A model generated the notes under the pieces. That model did no database searches. It was not told the origin of the DNA and was given only the letters and a program-made list of their open reading frames with translations. Both the position numbers and the translations under genes were made by a program. From NCBI GenBank assembly GCA_030674155.1, contig CM060342.1:22446974-22510973 (forward strand): a DNA stretch of 64,000 nt. The letters are read 5' to 3'. Below are positions 33,342 to 42,800 of this stretch, in pieces. The first letter of the stretch is position 1. Every line of letters begins with the position of its first letter. This DNA is from Stramonita haemastoma. Taxonomy: Eukaryota; Mollusca; Gastropoda; Neogastropoda; Muricidae.

Positions 33342-33504
33342 CTTGCAGGGAACAAGTAAAAGTTGACTTCTAAAGTCCTGGTGTTGATGAAGTCCTGGTG
33401 GTGATGAAGTCCTGGTGTTGATGAAGTCCTGAGAGTGATAAAGTTCAGGTGATGATCATGACTGAAGTCCGAGAGATGATGAAATATCTTGCAGTGATGA
33501 GATT
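33342..33504 (-). repeat. 17-mer block (A6 block 4)
   Basis: 163 bp, one monomer shorter than A4 and three shorter than A1/A3. Boundaries are intact. Confidence 0.8.
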
Positions 33505-33868
33505 CTGTCAAAAAATAAATAAGAATACATTGGCTGGAAAGAGAAAGTTGGACCAGCTTATAAACAAGGCAATTAAAAGAAATGAAATAAACAACACCAA
33601 GAAGAACGAAATCACAGACCATTATAACATTAATGCATCCTGACTTCATCCAGTCTCCTTTCTTGTGTCACATTGACAGAATTCTATTCAGTACATTTCT
33701 ATTTATTGAAAACTCATTTAGAATACACACAGCATCAATTTTATCAACTTCCAAGAGCAGTGTTACCAATGTACTTTATCAACAGTGTCTTACCATATCC
33801 AGTTCATTTAAAATTGTTAAAAAAACAAAAAACAAAAAAAATGAAGAGGACAGGCAACAGAACCATAC

Positions 33869-34669
33869 CTTGAAGGGAACTAGTAAAAGATGATTTCTGA
33901 AGTCCTGGCGATGAAGGCATCTTTGCAGTGATGAAGAAGATCTTGAAGTGATGAAGAAGTCTTTATAGTGATGACAAAGTCCTTATAGTGATGAAGAAGT
34001 CCTTGTAGTGATAAAGACCTTATGGAAATGATGAATTCCTTGTATTGATGAAGAGATGTATTTATGGAGATGAAGAAGTCCTTGTGGTGATGAAGAAGTC
34101 CTTGTGGTGATGAAGAAGTCCTTGTGGTGATGAAGAAGTCCTTGTGGTAGTGAAGAAGTCCTTGTGGTGATGAAGAAGTCCTTGTGGTAGTGAAGAAGTC
34201 CTTGTGGTGATGAAGAAGACCGTGTGGCAGTGAAGAAGTCCTTGGGGTGATGAAGAAGTCCTTGGGGTGATGAAGAAGACTGTGTGGCAGTGAAGAAGTC
34301 CTTGTGGCAGTGAAGAAGTCCTTGCAGTGATGAAGCCCTGGCAATGAAGAAGTCCTGGCAATGAAAAAGCCCTTGCAGTGAAGACGTCCTTTCAGCAATA
34401 AGAATCCCTGACAAAGATGTCCTGGCAATGAAGAAGTCCTTGCAGTGATGTGATTCTTGTGGTAATGAAAACATCTTTGCAATGAAAAAGCCCTCGCAAT
34501 GAAGACATTCTTGCAATAAAGAAGTCCTTGCTCTGATGAAGTAGTCCTTGCAGCAATAGATTGAGGCACTGAAGAATCCCTTGCACCAAAGAAGTCCTTG
34601 CCGCAACAAAAAAGTCCTTGCAGTGATGAAGAAGTCCTTGCGCCAATGAAGACCCAACAGATGCAGAAT
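33869..34669 (-). repeat. Long 20-mer block (A6 block 5)
   Basis: About 13 tight monomers, including GTCCTTGTGGTAGTGAAGAA and GTCCTTGGGGTGATGAAGAA, then looser relatives. The donor-like junction is TTCAAG/GTATGG. Confidence 0.85.
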
Positions 34670-34814
34670 CTATCAGTAATTGATCAATACATAGATTATT
34701 ACTTATCCAGGACAGATCAATACTCAAGATTATCGGGCAGTAACACAAACTATACTGCCATCTTAAGACCATCTTATGGTGACTTCCACACACATACAGT
34801 CAGATGTATACTCC

Positions 34815-35185
34815 AACCTATTTTTTCACATTCTTTTTTTCTTTTTCTTTTTTCTTTTTTTTTGTGGGGCCCCCAACCACCTTTTCTTTTCCCCTTTCTT
34901 TTTTTATCTTTTTTTTTCTTTTTTGTGGGGCCCCCAACCACCTTTTCTTTTCCCCTTTCTTTTTTTTTCTTTTTTTGTGGGGCCTCCAACCACCTTTTCT
35001 TTCCCCCTTTCTTTTTTTTATGGGGCCTCCAACCACCTTTTCTTTTCCCCTTTCTTTTTTTATGGGGCCTCCAACCACCTTTTCTTTTCCCCTTTTTTGT
35101 GGGGCCTCCAACCACCTTTTCTTTTCCCCCTTCTTTTTTTTCATCATTTTTTTCTCCTTTTTTTGTGGGGCCTCTAACCACTTCA
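34815..35185. repeat. Pyrimidine block repeat (A7)
   Basis: Eight cores; the right edge reads GTGGGGCCTCTAACCACTTC, as in A4. Confidence 0.9.
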
Positions 35186-35274
35186 ATGATGGAGTCCTTG
35201 CAGTGATAGAGTCTTTTTGAAGTCCTGATGGTGATGAACCTCTGGCGATGAAGAAATCCAGGTGATGAAGAACC

Positions 35275-35874
35275 AAGAAGTCCCTGTGATGATGAAGACA
35301 TGGTGATGATGAAGACTTGGTGATGATGAAGATATGGTGATGATGAGGATCTGGTGATGATGAAGTGAAGACCTGGTGATGATGAAGACTTGGTGATGAT
35401 GAAGACCAGGTGATGATGAAGTGAAGACCTGGTGATGATGAAGTGAAGACCTGGTGATGATGAAGTGAAGACCTGGTGATGATGAAGTGAAGACCTGGTG
35501 ATGATGAAGTGAAGACCTGGTGACGATGAAGTGAAGTCCTGGTGATGAAGTGAAGACCTGGTGATGATGAAGTCCTGGTGATGATGAAGTGAAGACCAGG
35601 TGATGATGAAGTGAAGTCCTGGTGATGATGAAGTGAAGACCTGGTGATGATGAAGTGAAGACCTGGTGATGATGAAGTGAAGACCTGGTGGTGATGAAGT
35701 GAAGACCTGGTGATGATGAAGTGAAGTCCTGGTGATGATGAAGTGAAGACCTGGTGATGATGAAGTCCTGGTGATGATGAAGACCTGGTGATGATGAAGA
35801 CCAGGCTATGATGAAGTCCTGGTGATGATGAAGTGAAGTCTTGGTGATGATGAAGTCCTGGCAAAGAAGAAATC
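35275..35874 (-). repeat. 17/22-bp block (A7 block 2)
   Basis: About 30 monomers, mostly the 22-bp form CCTGGTGATGATGAAGTGAAGA. The final monomer next to the acceptor is changed to GGCAAAGAAGAAATCCTGG. Confidence 0.9.
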
Positions 35875-36066
35875 CTGGAGAAAATACTAACAGGAATAGG
35901 TTATCATCCCAAACCAGTGTTTTGAGCAAGGCACCCAAAGTAAAATAATAAGATAGCATAAAGAAAGAAGAAACAAATGTTCACAGAACATAGCACAGTA
36001 TAACACTAATGCATCATGACTTTGCTCTTTAGGCATCCTACTTACCTACCACACACTTCTACAATT

Positions 36067-36489
36067 GTGACGCTCCGCCACGAAATGAGTCGCTTAGCAC
36101 ATTACCCAATTTTGCTCTAGGAGCCATTAAAGGCAGGTAGGGGTCAAGTTGTCAATTTTGAGATTTTGATTAATTATTAAACTATATCCGTTTATCTACC
36201 TTATAATGAAATATCAAGGCATAAGTTTTATCCCTTTTGCTTTTAAATGTGTTTTGAAAATACCCAAGCCCTCATTCTGACAACGTGTTACGAAAATAAA
36301 CTTGTCCGTTTCTCATTTTGCCACTTCCTGTGGTCTATCATTTTAACTTGTAATAACTTTGCACAGAATTGTCCGATTTTTAATCTGTTTTTTTGTATTT
36401 GATAGCCACTTTATTGTACATTAATAACATGTCAATAACTAAAAATTGACCTCATGTGCACTCCGTCTCATTATGTGGTGGAGCGTCAC
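36067..36489. mobile_element. 423-bp TIR element with AATT duplication
   Basis: Begins GTGACGCTCCGCCAC and ends GTGGTGGAGCGTCAC, a 15-bp inverted repeat with one mismatch. It is flanked on both sides by AATT. The paralogous site in A5 near 28770 is uninterrupted (TTCTACAATTTTATTAAG), so this is a true insertion with a 4-bp target duplication. There is no open frame. A second copy in opposite orientation lies at 53111-53532 with an AAAT duplication. The superfamily is undetermined. Confidence 0.93.
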
Positions 36490-36669
36490 AATTTTACTAA
36501 GTACATTTATGTTTACAAAAAAACCTCACCTTTTTTAGAACAGACAAAATGTGAATGTCTCTAATCTTCCAGAGCAGTGTTATAGGATACTTTATTAACA
36601 GGGCAGTATCCGATCCTGAACAATTAAAATAATTTATACAAAGAGTAAAGATATGTGACAGAACCATAC

Positions 36670-36831
36670 CTTGAAGGGAAGAAATAGAGATGGCTTCTGA
36701 AGTTCTGGTGATGAAGATGTTGGGATGATGAAGTCCTTGCAGCAATGAAGTCGTCTTCAGATGAAGTTATCCTGGTGAAGACGAAGTCCTTGCAGTGATG
36801 AACAAGTCCCTGAGAAGTTCTGGCAATGATC
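36670..36831 (-). repeat. Short block (A7 block 3)
   Basis: Like A5 block 3. Boundaries GATTGCCAG and TTCAAG/GTATGG are intact. Confidence 0.75.
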
Positions 36832-37105
36832 CTGGCAATCACACATAAAGGAATAGCTTGTTATCTAAAAATAAAACAACAACAAATCTGTGTAGGTGAT
36901 GAGCAAACCATTTAAAATTAAAGGAATAAAATATCAAGAAGGAAATCATCGCAGATTGTAGTACAGTAGTCATGTATCATGACCTTCCTTCTGCCCATTA
37001 TCTTGCCCTTTACCTACATTCTTCCAATACCTTACCATTTTTTTTTTTTTACAATTTTAATCTCTAGTTTTTTATTTACAACTCCCTTCCCTAACTTTAC
37101 AATAT

Positions 37106-38464
37106 CACTCACTCACTCACTCACTCAGTCCCATGTCCCAAAGGACGTAGGGGGGACATGAGAGAAGACGCAACGGAGATCTTTTTCCATGCTTCACGAT
37201 CCTGTGTGGCTAGTAGGAGGCGTTGCAGGGGTTGGGCAGTCCAGTCTTTGATGTTGTCAACCCATGATTTCTTTTGGCGGCCTCTTCTTCTTTTGCCCTC
37301 GACTGTTCCTTGCAAGATGGTTTTTGCTAGGGTGTTGTGTCTTGTGGTGTGACCAAACCACATCAGCTTTCTCCTCTTTATGGTGGAGAGCAAAGGCTCT
37401 TGGGGGCCCACACGCTTTTTGATTTCCTCTTTCACATAGTTATTGGTCTTGTGTTCTTTGTATGATATTTTGAGGAGTCTTCTGTGGCACTTGTTCTCGA
37501 ATGCTTGGATTCTTCTCTCTAACTCTGCTGTCAGAGTCCATGATTCACAGCCATATAGGAGGATAGATATTACGAGGGATTTGTAGAGGTGGTATTTGGT
37601 GCAGAAGCTGATGTTGTTGCTTCTGATGATCCTCTGGAGTCTGACTAGAGCAGATGTTGCTGTTGCAATGCGAGCTTTCACCTCATTGTTTGATGTGCCA
37701 TCTTTTGTTAGGATGGAGCCTAAGTATTTGAATTGGCTCACCTCTTCCAATATTTCTCCATTCATCTTTATTTCCGTGCTGTCATTACTCGCGCTGTTGA
37801 CCATGATCTTCGATTTCTCTGTACTGACCTCCATGCCGTATGCGCTCGCTCGGTCTGATAGACTGTCTGTGAGGATTTGCAGTTCTTGTTTGCTGCTGCC
37901 CATGAGGTCAATGTCATCTGCAAATCTGAGGTTGCAAAGGGGTCTTCCACCAATGGAGATGGAAGTGTGGTGGTTTTGCAGTGTCTCTGTCATGATGTTT
38001 TCGAGGAAGAGGTTGAAGAGTACAGGTGAGAGAAGGCAGCCCTGGCGGACTCCAACCGTGGTCTTGAAGAACTCGCCCACGTGGTTGTTCATGAAAACTG
38101 CACTTCTTGCATTCTCGTACAGAGCCTTGATGACTTCAATTAGGCAGTTGTCAATGTTGAAGTGCCTGAGTACTTGCCAGAGGCCGTCATGCCATACCCT
38201 GTCAAAGGCCTTTTTGAAGTCTATAAAATTGTGGTACAAGTCTTTTTGGTGTTGGAGATGCTTCTCTATCAGAATTCTCAGGTTGAAAATTTGTTCCATT
38301 GTGCTGCGTTTTGGTCTAAAGCCCGCTTGTTCTTCTGCCAGGAGTTTTTCTGCTTGGTTTTTCAGTCTGTTGAGGACTACCTGCAGCATGATCTTGCTAG
38401 GATGGCTTATGAGACTGATGGTTCTGTAGTTCTGACATTGCTTGAGGTTTCCTTTCTTTGGCAG
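37106..38464 (-). mobile_element. 5'-truncated LINE with TGAG-repeat tail
   Basis: On the minus strand the insert enters within the RT domain (38464) and ends in about five TGAG units at 37106-37126. The empty site is visible at 29355-29370 (TTTACAATATACAGAATG). Here TAT is present on both sides, at 37103-37105 and 38465-38467, giving a minimal 3-bp duplication. The coding frame runs almost to the tail, so there is essentially no 3' UTR. A microsatellite tail and missing 3' UTR fit RTE-like LINEs; the clade is not certain. Confidence 0.9.
37121..38464 (-). CDS. Reverse transcriptase, partial, uninterrupted frame
   Basis: About 447 codons are open from the truncation point (LPKKGNLKQCQNYRTISLIS) to a TGA that falls in the TGAG tail. 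Visible RT landmarks in order are EEQAGFRPKRST; FIDFKKAFDRVWHDGLW (motif A with its aspartate); GVRQGCLLSPVLFNLFLE (motif B); FADDIDLMG (motif C, the catalytic DD pair); and FKYLGSILTKDG. A C-terminal region follows with LLYGCESWTL and RRKLMWFGH. The endonuclease domain and start codon are missing. The first methionine, at 38389, is internal and not a true start. It lacks stops or frameshifts, so the insertion is probably young. Host retrotransposon origin, not a cellular gene. Confidence 0.92.
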   Translation of the reverse strand: MPKKGNLKQCQNYRTISLISHPSKIMLQVVLNRLKNQAEKLLAEEQAGFRPKRSTMEQIFNLRILIEKHLQHQKDLYHNFIDFKKAFDRVWHDGLWQVLRHFNIDNCLIEVIKALYENARSAVFMNNHVGEFFKTTVGVRQGCLLSPVLFNLFLENIMTETLQNHHTSISIGGRPLCNLRFADDIDLMGSSKQELQILTDSLSDRASAYGMEVSTEKSKIMVNSASNDSTEIKMNGEILEEVSQFKYLGSILTKDGTSNNEVKARIATATSALVRLQRIIRSNNISFCTKYHLYKSLVISILLYGCESWTLTAELERRIQAFENKCHRRLLKISYKEHKTNNYVKEEIKKRVGPQEPLLSTIKRRKLMWFGHTTRHNTLAKTILQGTVEGKRRRGRQKKSWVDNIKDWTAQPLQRLLLATQDREAWKKISVASSLMSPLRPLGHGTE

Positions 38465-38597
38465 TATACAGAATGTAAATCTAAAAAATCTCCAAGAGCA
38501 GTTTTATCTGAGAACTTGATCACACAGTACCATCAGATCTAGAACAGTCTAAACTGTTTGCATATAAAAATGAATACAATGGGGGACAGAACCATAC

Positions 38598-39027
38598 CTT
38601 ACAGTGAACAAGTAAAAGTTGACTTCTGAAGTCCTGGTGTGGATGAAGTCCCGGTGTTGAAGTCAAGTCCTGGTGTTGATGAAGTCCCGGTGTTGAAGTC
38701 AAGTCCTGGTGTTGATGAAGTCCTGGTGTTGAAGTCAAGTCCTGGTGTTGATGAAGTCCCGGTGTTGAAGTCAAGTCCTGGTGTTGATGAAGTCCTGGTG
38801 TTGAAGTCAAGTCCTGGTGTTGATGAAGTCCTGGTGTTGATGAAATTCTGGTGTTGATGAAGTCCTGGTGTTGATGAAATTCTGGTGTTGATGAAGTCCT
38901 GGTGTTGAAGTCAACCTGGTGTTGATGAAGTCCTGGTGTTGAAGTCAAGTCCTGGTGTTGATGAAGTCCTGGTGTTGGTGAAGACTGAAGTCCAAGAGAT
39001 GATGAAATATCTTGCCATGATGAATTT
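38598..39027 (-). repeat. 17-mer block (A7 block 4)
   Basis: About 20 monomers, many with the 22-bp extension GTTGAAGTCAAGTCCTGGT, giving a 39-bp composite repeated six times. The acceptor-like sequence is TTTTTTTGACAG; the donor-like end is CTGTAAG/GTATGG. Confidence 0.85.
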
Positions 39028-39079
39028 CTGTCAAAAAAAGAAATAAGAATGCAGAATAAGCACTATATAAATTCCACGT

Positions 39080-39088
39080 GTTATTATT

Positions 39089-39158
<70 letters not shown>

Positions 39159-39166
39159 TATTATTA

Positions 39167-39217
<51 letters not shown>

Positions 39218-39218
39218 G
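39080..39218. repeat. (TTA)n trinucleotide tract
   Basis: About 45 TTA/ATT units with few interruptions, after CACTATATAAATTCCACGTG. It is at the homologous position to the (TAG)n tract of A5, but with a different trinucleotide. Confidence 0.97.
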
Positions 39219-39571
39219 CTGGAAAGAGAAAATTGGAGCAGCTTATAAACAAGGAAATTAAAACGAAATGAAAGAAATGACACCAAGAAGAGCCAAATCA
39301 TCACAAACTATAGTACCATATGATATAAATGCATCTACACTTCATGCAGTCTCCTTTCTTGTGACATTTTTTTTTACAATTCTATTCCGTACATTTCCAT
39401 TTGTAGAAAACTCAACTTATTTAGAATATACACAGCATTAATTTCATTAACTTCCAAGAGCAGTGTCATCAATGCACTTTATCAACAATATGTTACCAGA
39501 TCCAGTTCAATAAGAAATGTAAAAAAATAATATATATAAAAAAAAGAAGAGGACATGCAGCAGAAGCATAC

Positions 39572-40169
39572 CTTGAGGGGAACCCATAAAAAATGATTTC
39601 TGAAATCCTGTCAATGAAAATATCCTTGCAACGATAAAGAAGATCTTGTAGTGATTGAAGAAATCCTTGTGGTGATGAAGAAATCCTTGCAGTGATGATG
39701 AAGTCATTGTATTGATGAAGTCCTTGCGGTTATGAAGTCCTTTTGATGAAGAATTTTTTTGTATTGATAAGTCCTTGTGCTAGTGATGAAGTCATAGTTT
39801 TGATGAAGAAGTCCTTGTGGTAATGAAGAAGTCCTTGTGGTGATGAAGAAGTCCTTGTGGTGATGAAGAAGTCCTTGTAATGATAAAGAAGTCATTCAGG
39901 CAATGAAGAAGTCTTTGTAGTGATAAAGAAGTCCTTGTGGTGATGAAAAAGTCCTTGTAATAATGAAAAAGTCCTTGTATTGAAGTCCTTGTATTGAAGT
40001 CCTTGTGATGAAGAAGTCCTTGTAGTGATAAAGAAGTCCTTGTAGTGATAAAGAAGTCCTTGTAGTGATAAAGAAGTCCTTGTAGTGATAAAGAAGTCCT
40101 TGTAGTGATAAAGAAGTCCTTGTGGCGATGAACAGGTCCTTGCAATGTAGACAGACTTATGAATACAAA
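39572..40169 (-). repeat. 20-mer block (A7 block 5)
   Basis: Contains five perfect copies of GTCCTTGTAGTGATAAAGAA at 40014-40118 and mixed others. The acceptor-like sequence at 40170 is CTTTTTTTCAG. Confidence 0.85.
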
Positions 40170-40928
40170 CTGAAAAAAAGCATACAGTACCTACTGTTTA
40201 GCTATCCATTAATTTTGCACACATAAAACCATACCTTCCAAAAGTCATGCTGCTTTGACCTCTGTGTTCCAGTCAAACCTGCCATGGCATTATCAGTCCT
40301 AAGGCCACAGCATGGATTTGCCCACAACACAATTCATTCTCTTCCTGCCCACATCAATCATCACTTCAGGACCACAATCTTTTATCAACTGATCACAACA
40401 AACATCATGTATGGACTATAATATCAAAGACACAAGTTCAGTCTGATAAAAAAAAAAAAAGACAAAAAAGCGCTAGCTACCTAGGGTAACTGCTTTTCCA
40501 CATAAAACACACACACAACTGATGGTAATAGTAAGGCTACATTACAAAGTTATACAAACAAATGCCACAACTTTTGTGTTGCTTTCAAGAAATTACAAAC
40601 TTCTTGCCCATTCTATCCACCACAAAGGCTGTTTTAAACTGCAACAGTTTTCAAACAAATTATATTTATAAGCAAATTGTTATCTACCCTGCTCCCTCAG
40701 TAAAAACAAATCAACAACAAAAACCATATATACGCACAAATTCCCTGTGCACAAAGCAAGCATCTGTTACAATAAATACATCATTTTCTCCAATTCACCA
40801 CATATAAACCTCCCAGTAGATGTAACATTTATCCAGGATAGATCAATACTCAACTTATCAAGCAGCAAAACAAACTATACTGCCATCTTAAGACCATCTT
40901 ATGGTGACTTCCACACACACACAGGATC
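40170..40928. other. Non-tandem interval between A7 and the next C-type unit
   Basis: The first 160 bases match 16991-17151. About 40330-40800 appears single copy in the window, AT-rich, with no convincing exon. From 40810 the unit boundary segment begins. Confidence 0.55.

Positions 40929-40986
<58 letters not shown>
40929..40986. repeat. (AT)n microsatellite
   Basis: About 28 AT units joined directly to a pyrimidine block. The boundary segment is truncated at GGATCAGAT. Confidence 0.95.
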
Positions 40987-40989
<3 letters not shown>

Positions 40990-41322
40990 GCGGCCTCCAA
41001 CCACCTTTTCTTTTCCCCTTTCTTTTTTTCATCTTTTTTTTCTCTCTTTTTTTTGTGGGGCCCCCAACCACCTTTTCTTTTCCCCTTTATTTTTATCTTT
41101 TCTTTTCCCCTTTTTTTTGGCCTCCAACCACCTTTTCTTTTCCCCTTTATTTTTATCTTTTCTTTTTTTCTTTTTTTGTGGGGCCTCCAACCACCTTTTC
41201 TTTTCCCCTTGTTTATGGGGCCTCCAACCACCTTTTCTTTTCCCCTTTTTTATGGGGCCTCCAACCACCTTTTCTTTTCCCCTTTTTTATGGGGCCTCCA
41301 ACCACCTTTTCTTTTCCCCTTT
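40987..41322. repeat. Pyrimidine block repeat (41 kb)
   Basis: Eight cores. The first reads GTGCGGCCTCC and one is cut to TTGGCCTCCAACC. It passes into the flank TTCATTTTCTGACATCGAAC. Confidence 0.9.
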
Positions 41323-41681
41323 TTTCCTCTATTTTCATTTTCTGACATCGAACATTTGTCAGGTACATAAAGACATTAAAAAAGCAAACAGAACAAAAAT
41401 TAAACAAAATCATGTACTACTACTACTAAACAACAGGATTTAAAAAAAAAAAAAAAAAAAAAAAAACATACAACTTATATCCATCCAAACTGAAGTTCTA
41501 TTATCATTAAGACATGATGAGCATTCTGTTTTGAAGAAGCACATATTATCAGTAATGCCAATGTGGAGCTGGTTTTACAACAGAACCAAGAGTGCTGCTT
41601 CAAACATTTATGTCATGGCAACACATCTGTAATAATAGAGAACAACTCCAGTGCACATACTACCCCTCTCTGTCTCTGTCT

Positions 41682-41683
<2 letters not shown>

Positions 41684-41744
<61 letters not shown>
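41684..41744. repeat. (CA)n microsatellite
   Basis: About 30 CA units at the conserved C-type position, after CTGTCTCTGTCTCT. Confidence 0.97.
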
Positions 41745-41746
<2 letters not shown>

Positions 41747-41799
41747 CTGTTTATCATGGGAACATTGCGCTTGCACTTTGTTTTTCCCTCAATTCTTTG

Positions 41800-42125
41800 G
41801 TTAAAGCTCCAACGCTCACCAAAGGTGAAACTCTGTGCATGTTGACTGTTTTTGTCCACCCTGAAGGTAGCAGCATTCCAACTTCAGGGATGTATGCTGG
41901 GTATGTTTGGGTTTTCCTAACCCATGGAACGCTGACCTGAGTTACAGGATCTTTAACCTGCATCACTGATCTTCCCCATGTGTATATAAACAAAAGGAAT
42001 TAAGGCATTGGCAGGTCTGCACTTAAGTTGACCTGGAAGATGGTAAAAATCCCCACACTTGATTGTAAAAACTCCCATCCTTAATTGGCCAGATACCACA
42101 AAGATTCAAACCCAGAACTAAGTTG
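41800..42125 (-). mobile_element. SINE of a second family, diverged
   Basis: Read on the minus strand, a B-box-like GGGTTTGAATC lies near 42110. The body contains AGGTCAACTTAAGTGCAGAC, CTGCCAATGCC, and ends with AAAGATCCTGTAAC and GGTTAGG. The plus phrase CAGGATCTTTAACCTGC recurs at 47575. A partial copy lies at 47430-47650. Confidence 0.65.
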
Positions 42126-42294
42126 ACCCATCAAAGTAAAAAATACACATATATAAAACAAAGAAAAGAAAAAAGAAATAAGAGAGCCTGAACCAATTGG
42201 GTACACTGTCCATAGGATCTTTCTTTTCCTAGAAAAAATGAAAAAGTGGCGAAGACATTGATGTTGAAGCCTTTGTGATAATAAAGTCCAGAAA

Positions 42295-42800
42295 TCATGG
42301 CAATGAGGTATATTCCAGTTCTGTGAAGATACTTTGGTATGGCAATGAGATATGTTCCAGTTCTGTGGAGATACTTTGGTAGGGCAATGAGGTATATTCC
42401 AGTCCTGTGAAGATACTTTGGTATGGCAATGAGGTATATTCCAGTCCTGTGGAGATACTTTGGTATGGCAATGAGGTATATTCCAGTCCTGTGGAGATAT
42501 TTTAGTATGGCAATGAGGTATATTCCAGTCCTGTGGAGATACTTTGGTATGGCAATGAGGTATATTCCAGTTCTGTGGAGATACTTTGGTATGGCAATGA
42601 GGTATATTCCAGTCCTGTGGAGATACTTTGGTATGGCAATGAGGTATGTTCCAGTCCTGTGGAGATACTTTGGTATGGCAATGAGGTATATTCCAGTCCT
42701 GTGGAGATACTTTGGTATGGCAATGAGGTATATTCCAGTTCTGTGGAGATACTTTGGTATGGCAGAAAGGTATATTCCAGTTCTGTGGAGATACTTTGGT
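42295..42800. repeat. 42-bp repeat array, about 12 copies
   Basis: Period 42 bp, a multiple of three. The unit begins ATGGCAATGAGGTATATTCC and ends ACTTTGGT. Variation is concentrated at TTCTGTGG/TCCTGTGG/TCCTGTGAAG. Plus frames give MAMRYIPVLWRYFG and minus frames give IPKYLHRTGIYLIA. Because both strands are open in more than one frame, openness is not evidence of coding. Confidence 0.95.

Larger units (their letters stand above)
30689..34669 (-). repeat. Higher-order unit A6 (alpha class)
   Basis: Standard order with the SINE. Intervals 32018-32743, 32919-33341 and 33505-33868 match A3/A4. Unit spacing to A7 is about 3.97 kb. Confidence 0.85.
34670..40169 (-). repeat. Higher-order unit A7 (beta class, two mobile insertions)
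   Basis: Standard order, enlarged by a 423-bp TIR element at 36067 and a LINE insertion at 37106-38464. Without those insertions it would be about 4 kb. It lacks the alpha SINE at 36595. Intervals 35875-36669, 36832-38597 and 39028-39571 are otherwise paralogous to A5. Confidence 0.85.

Noticed and set aside
37596..38429. A 277-codon plus-strand frame overlapping the RT
   Set aside because: It is the antisense shadow of the RT reading frame, whose motifs are unambiguous on the minus strand.
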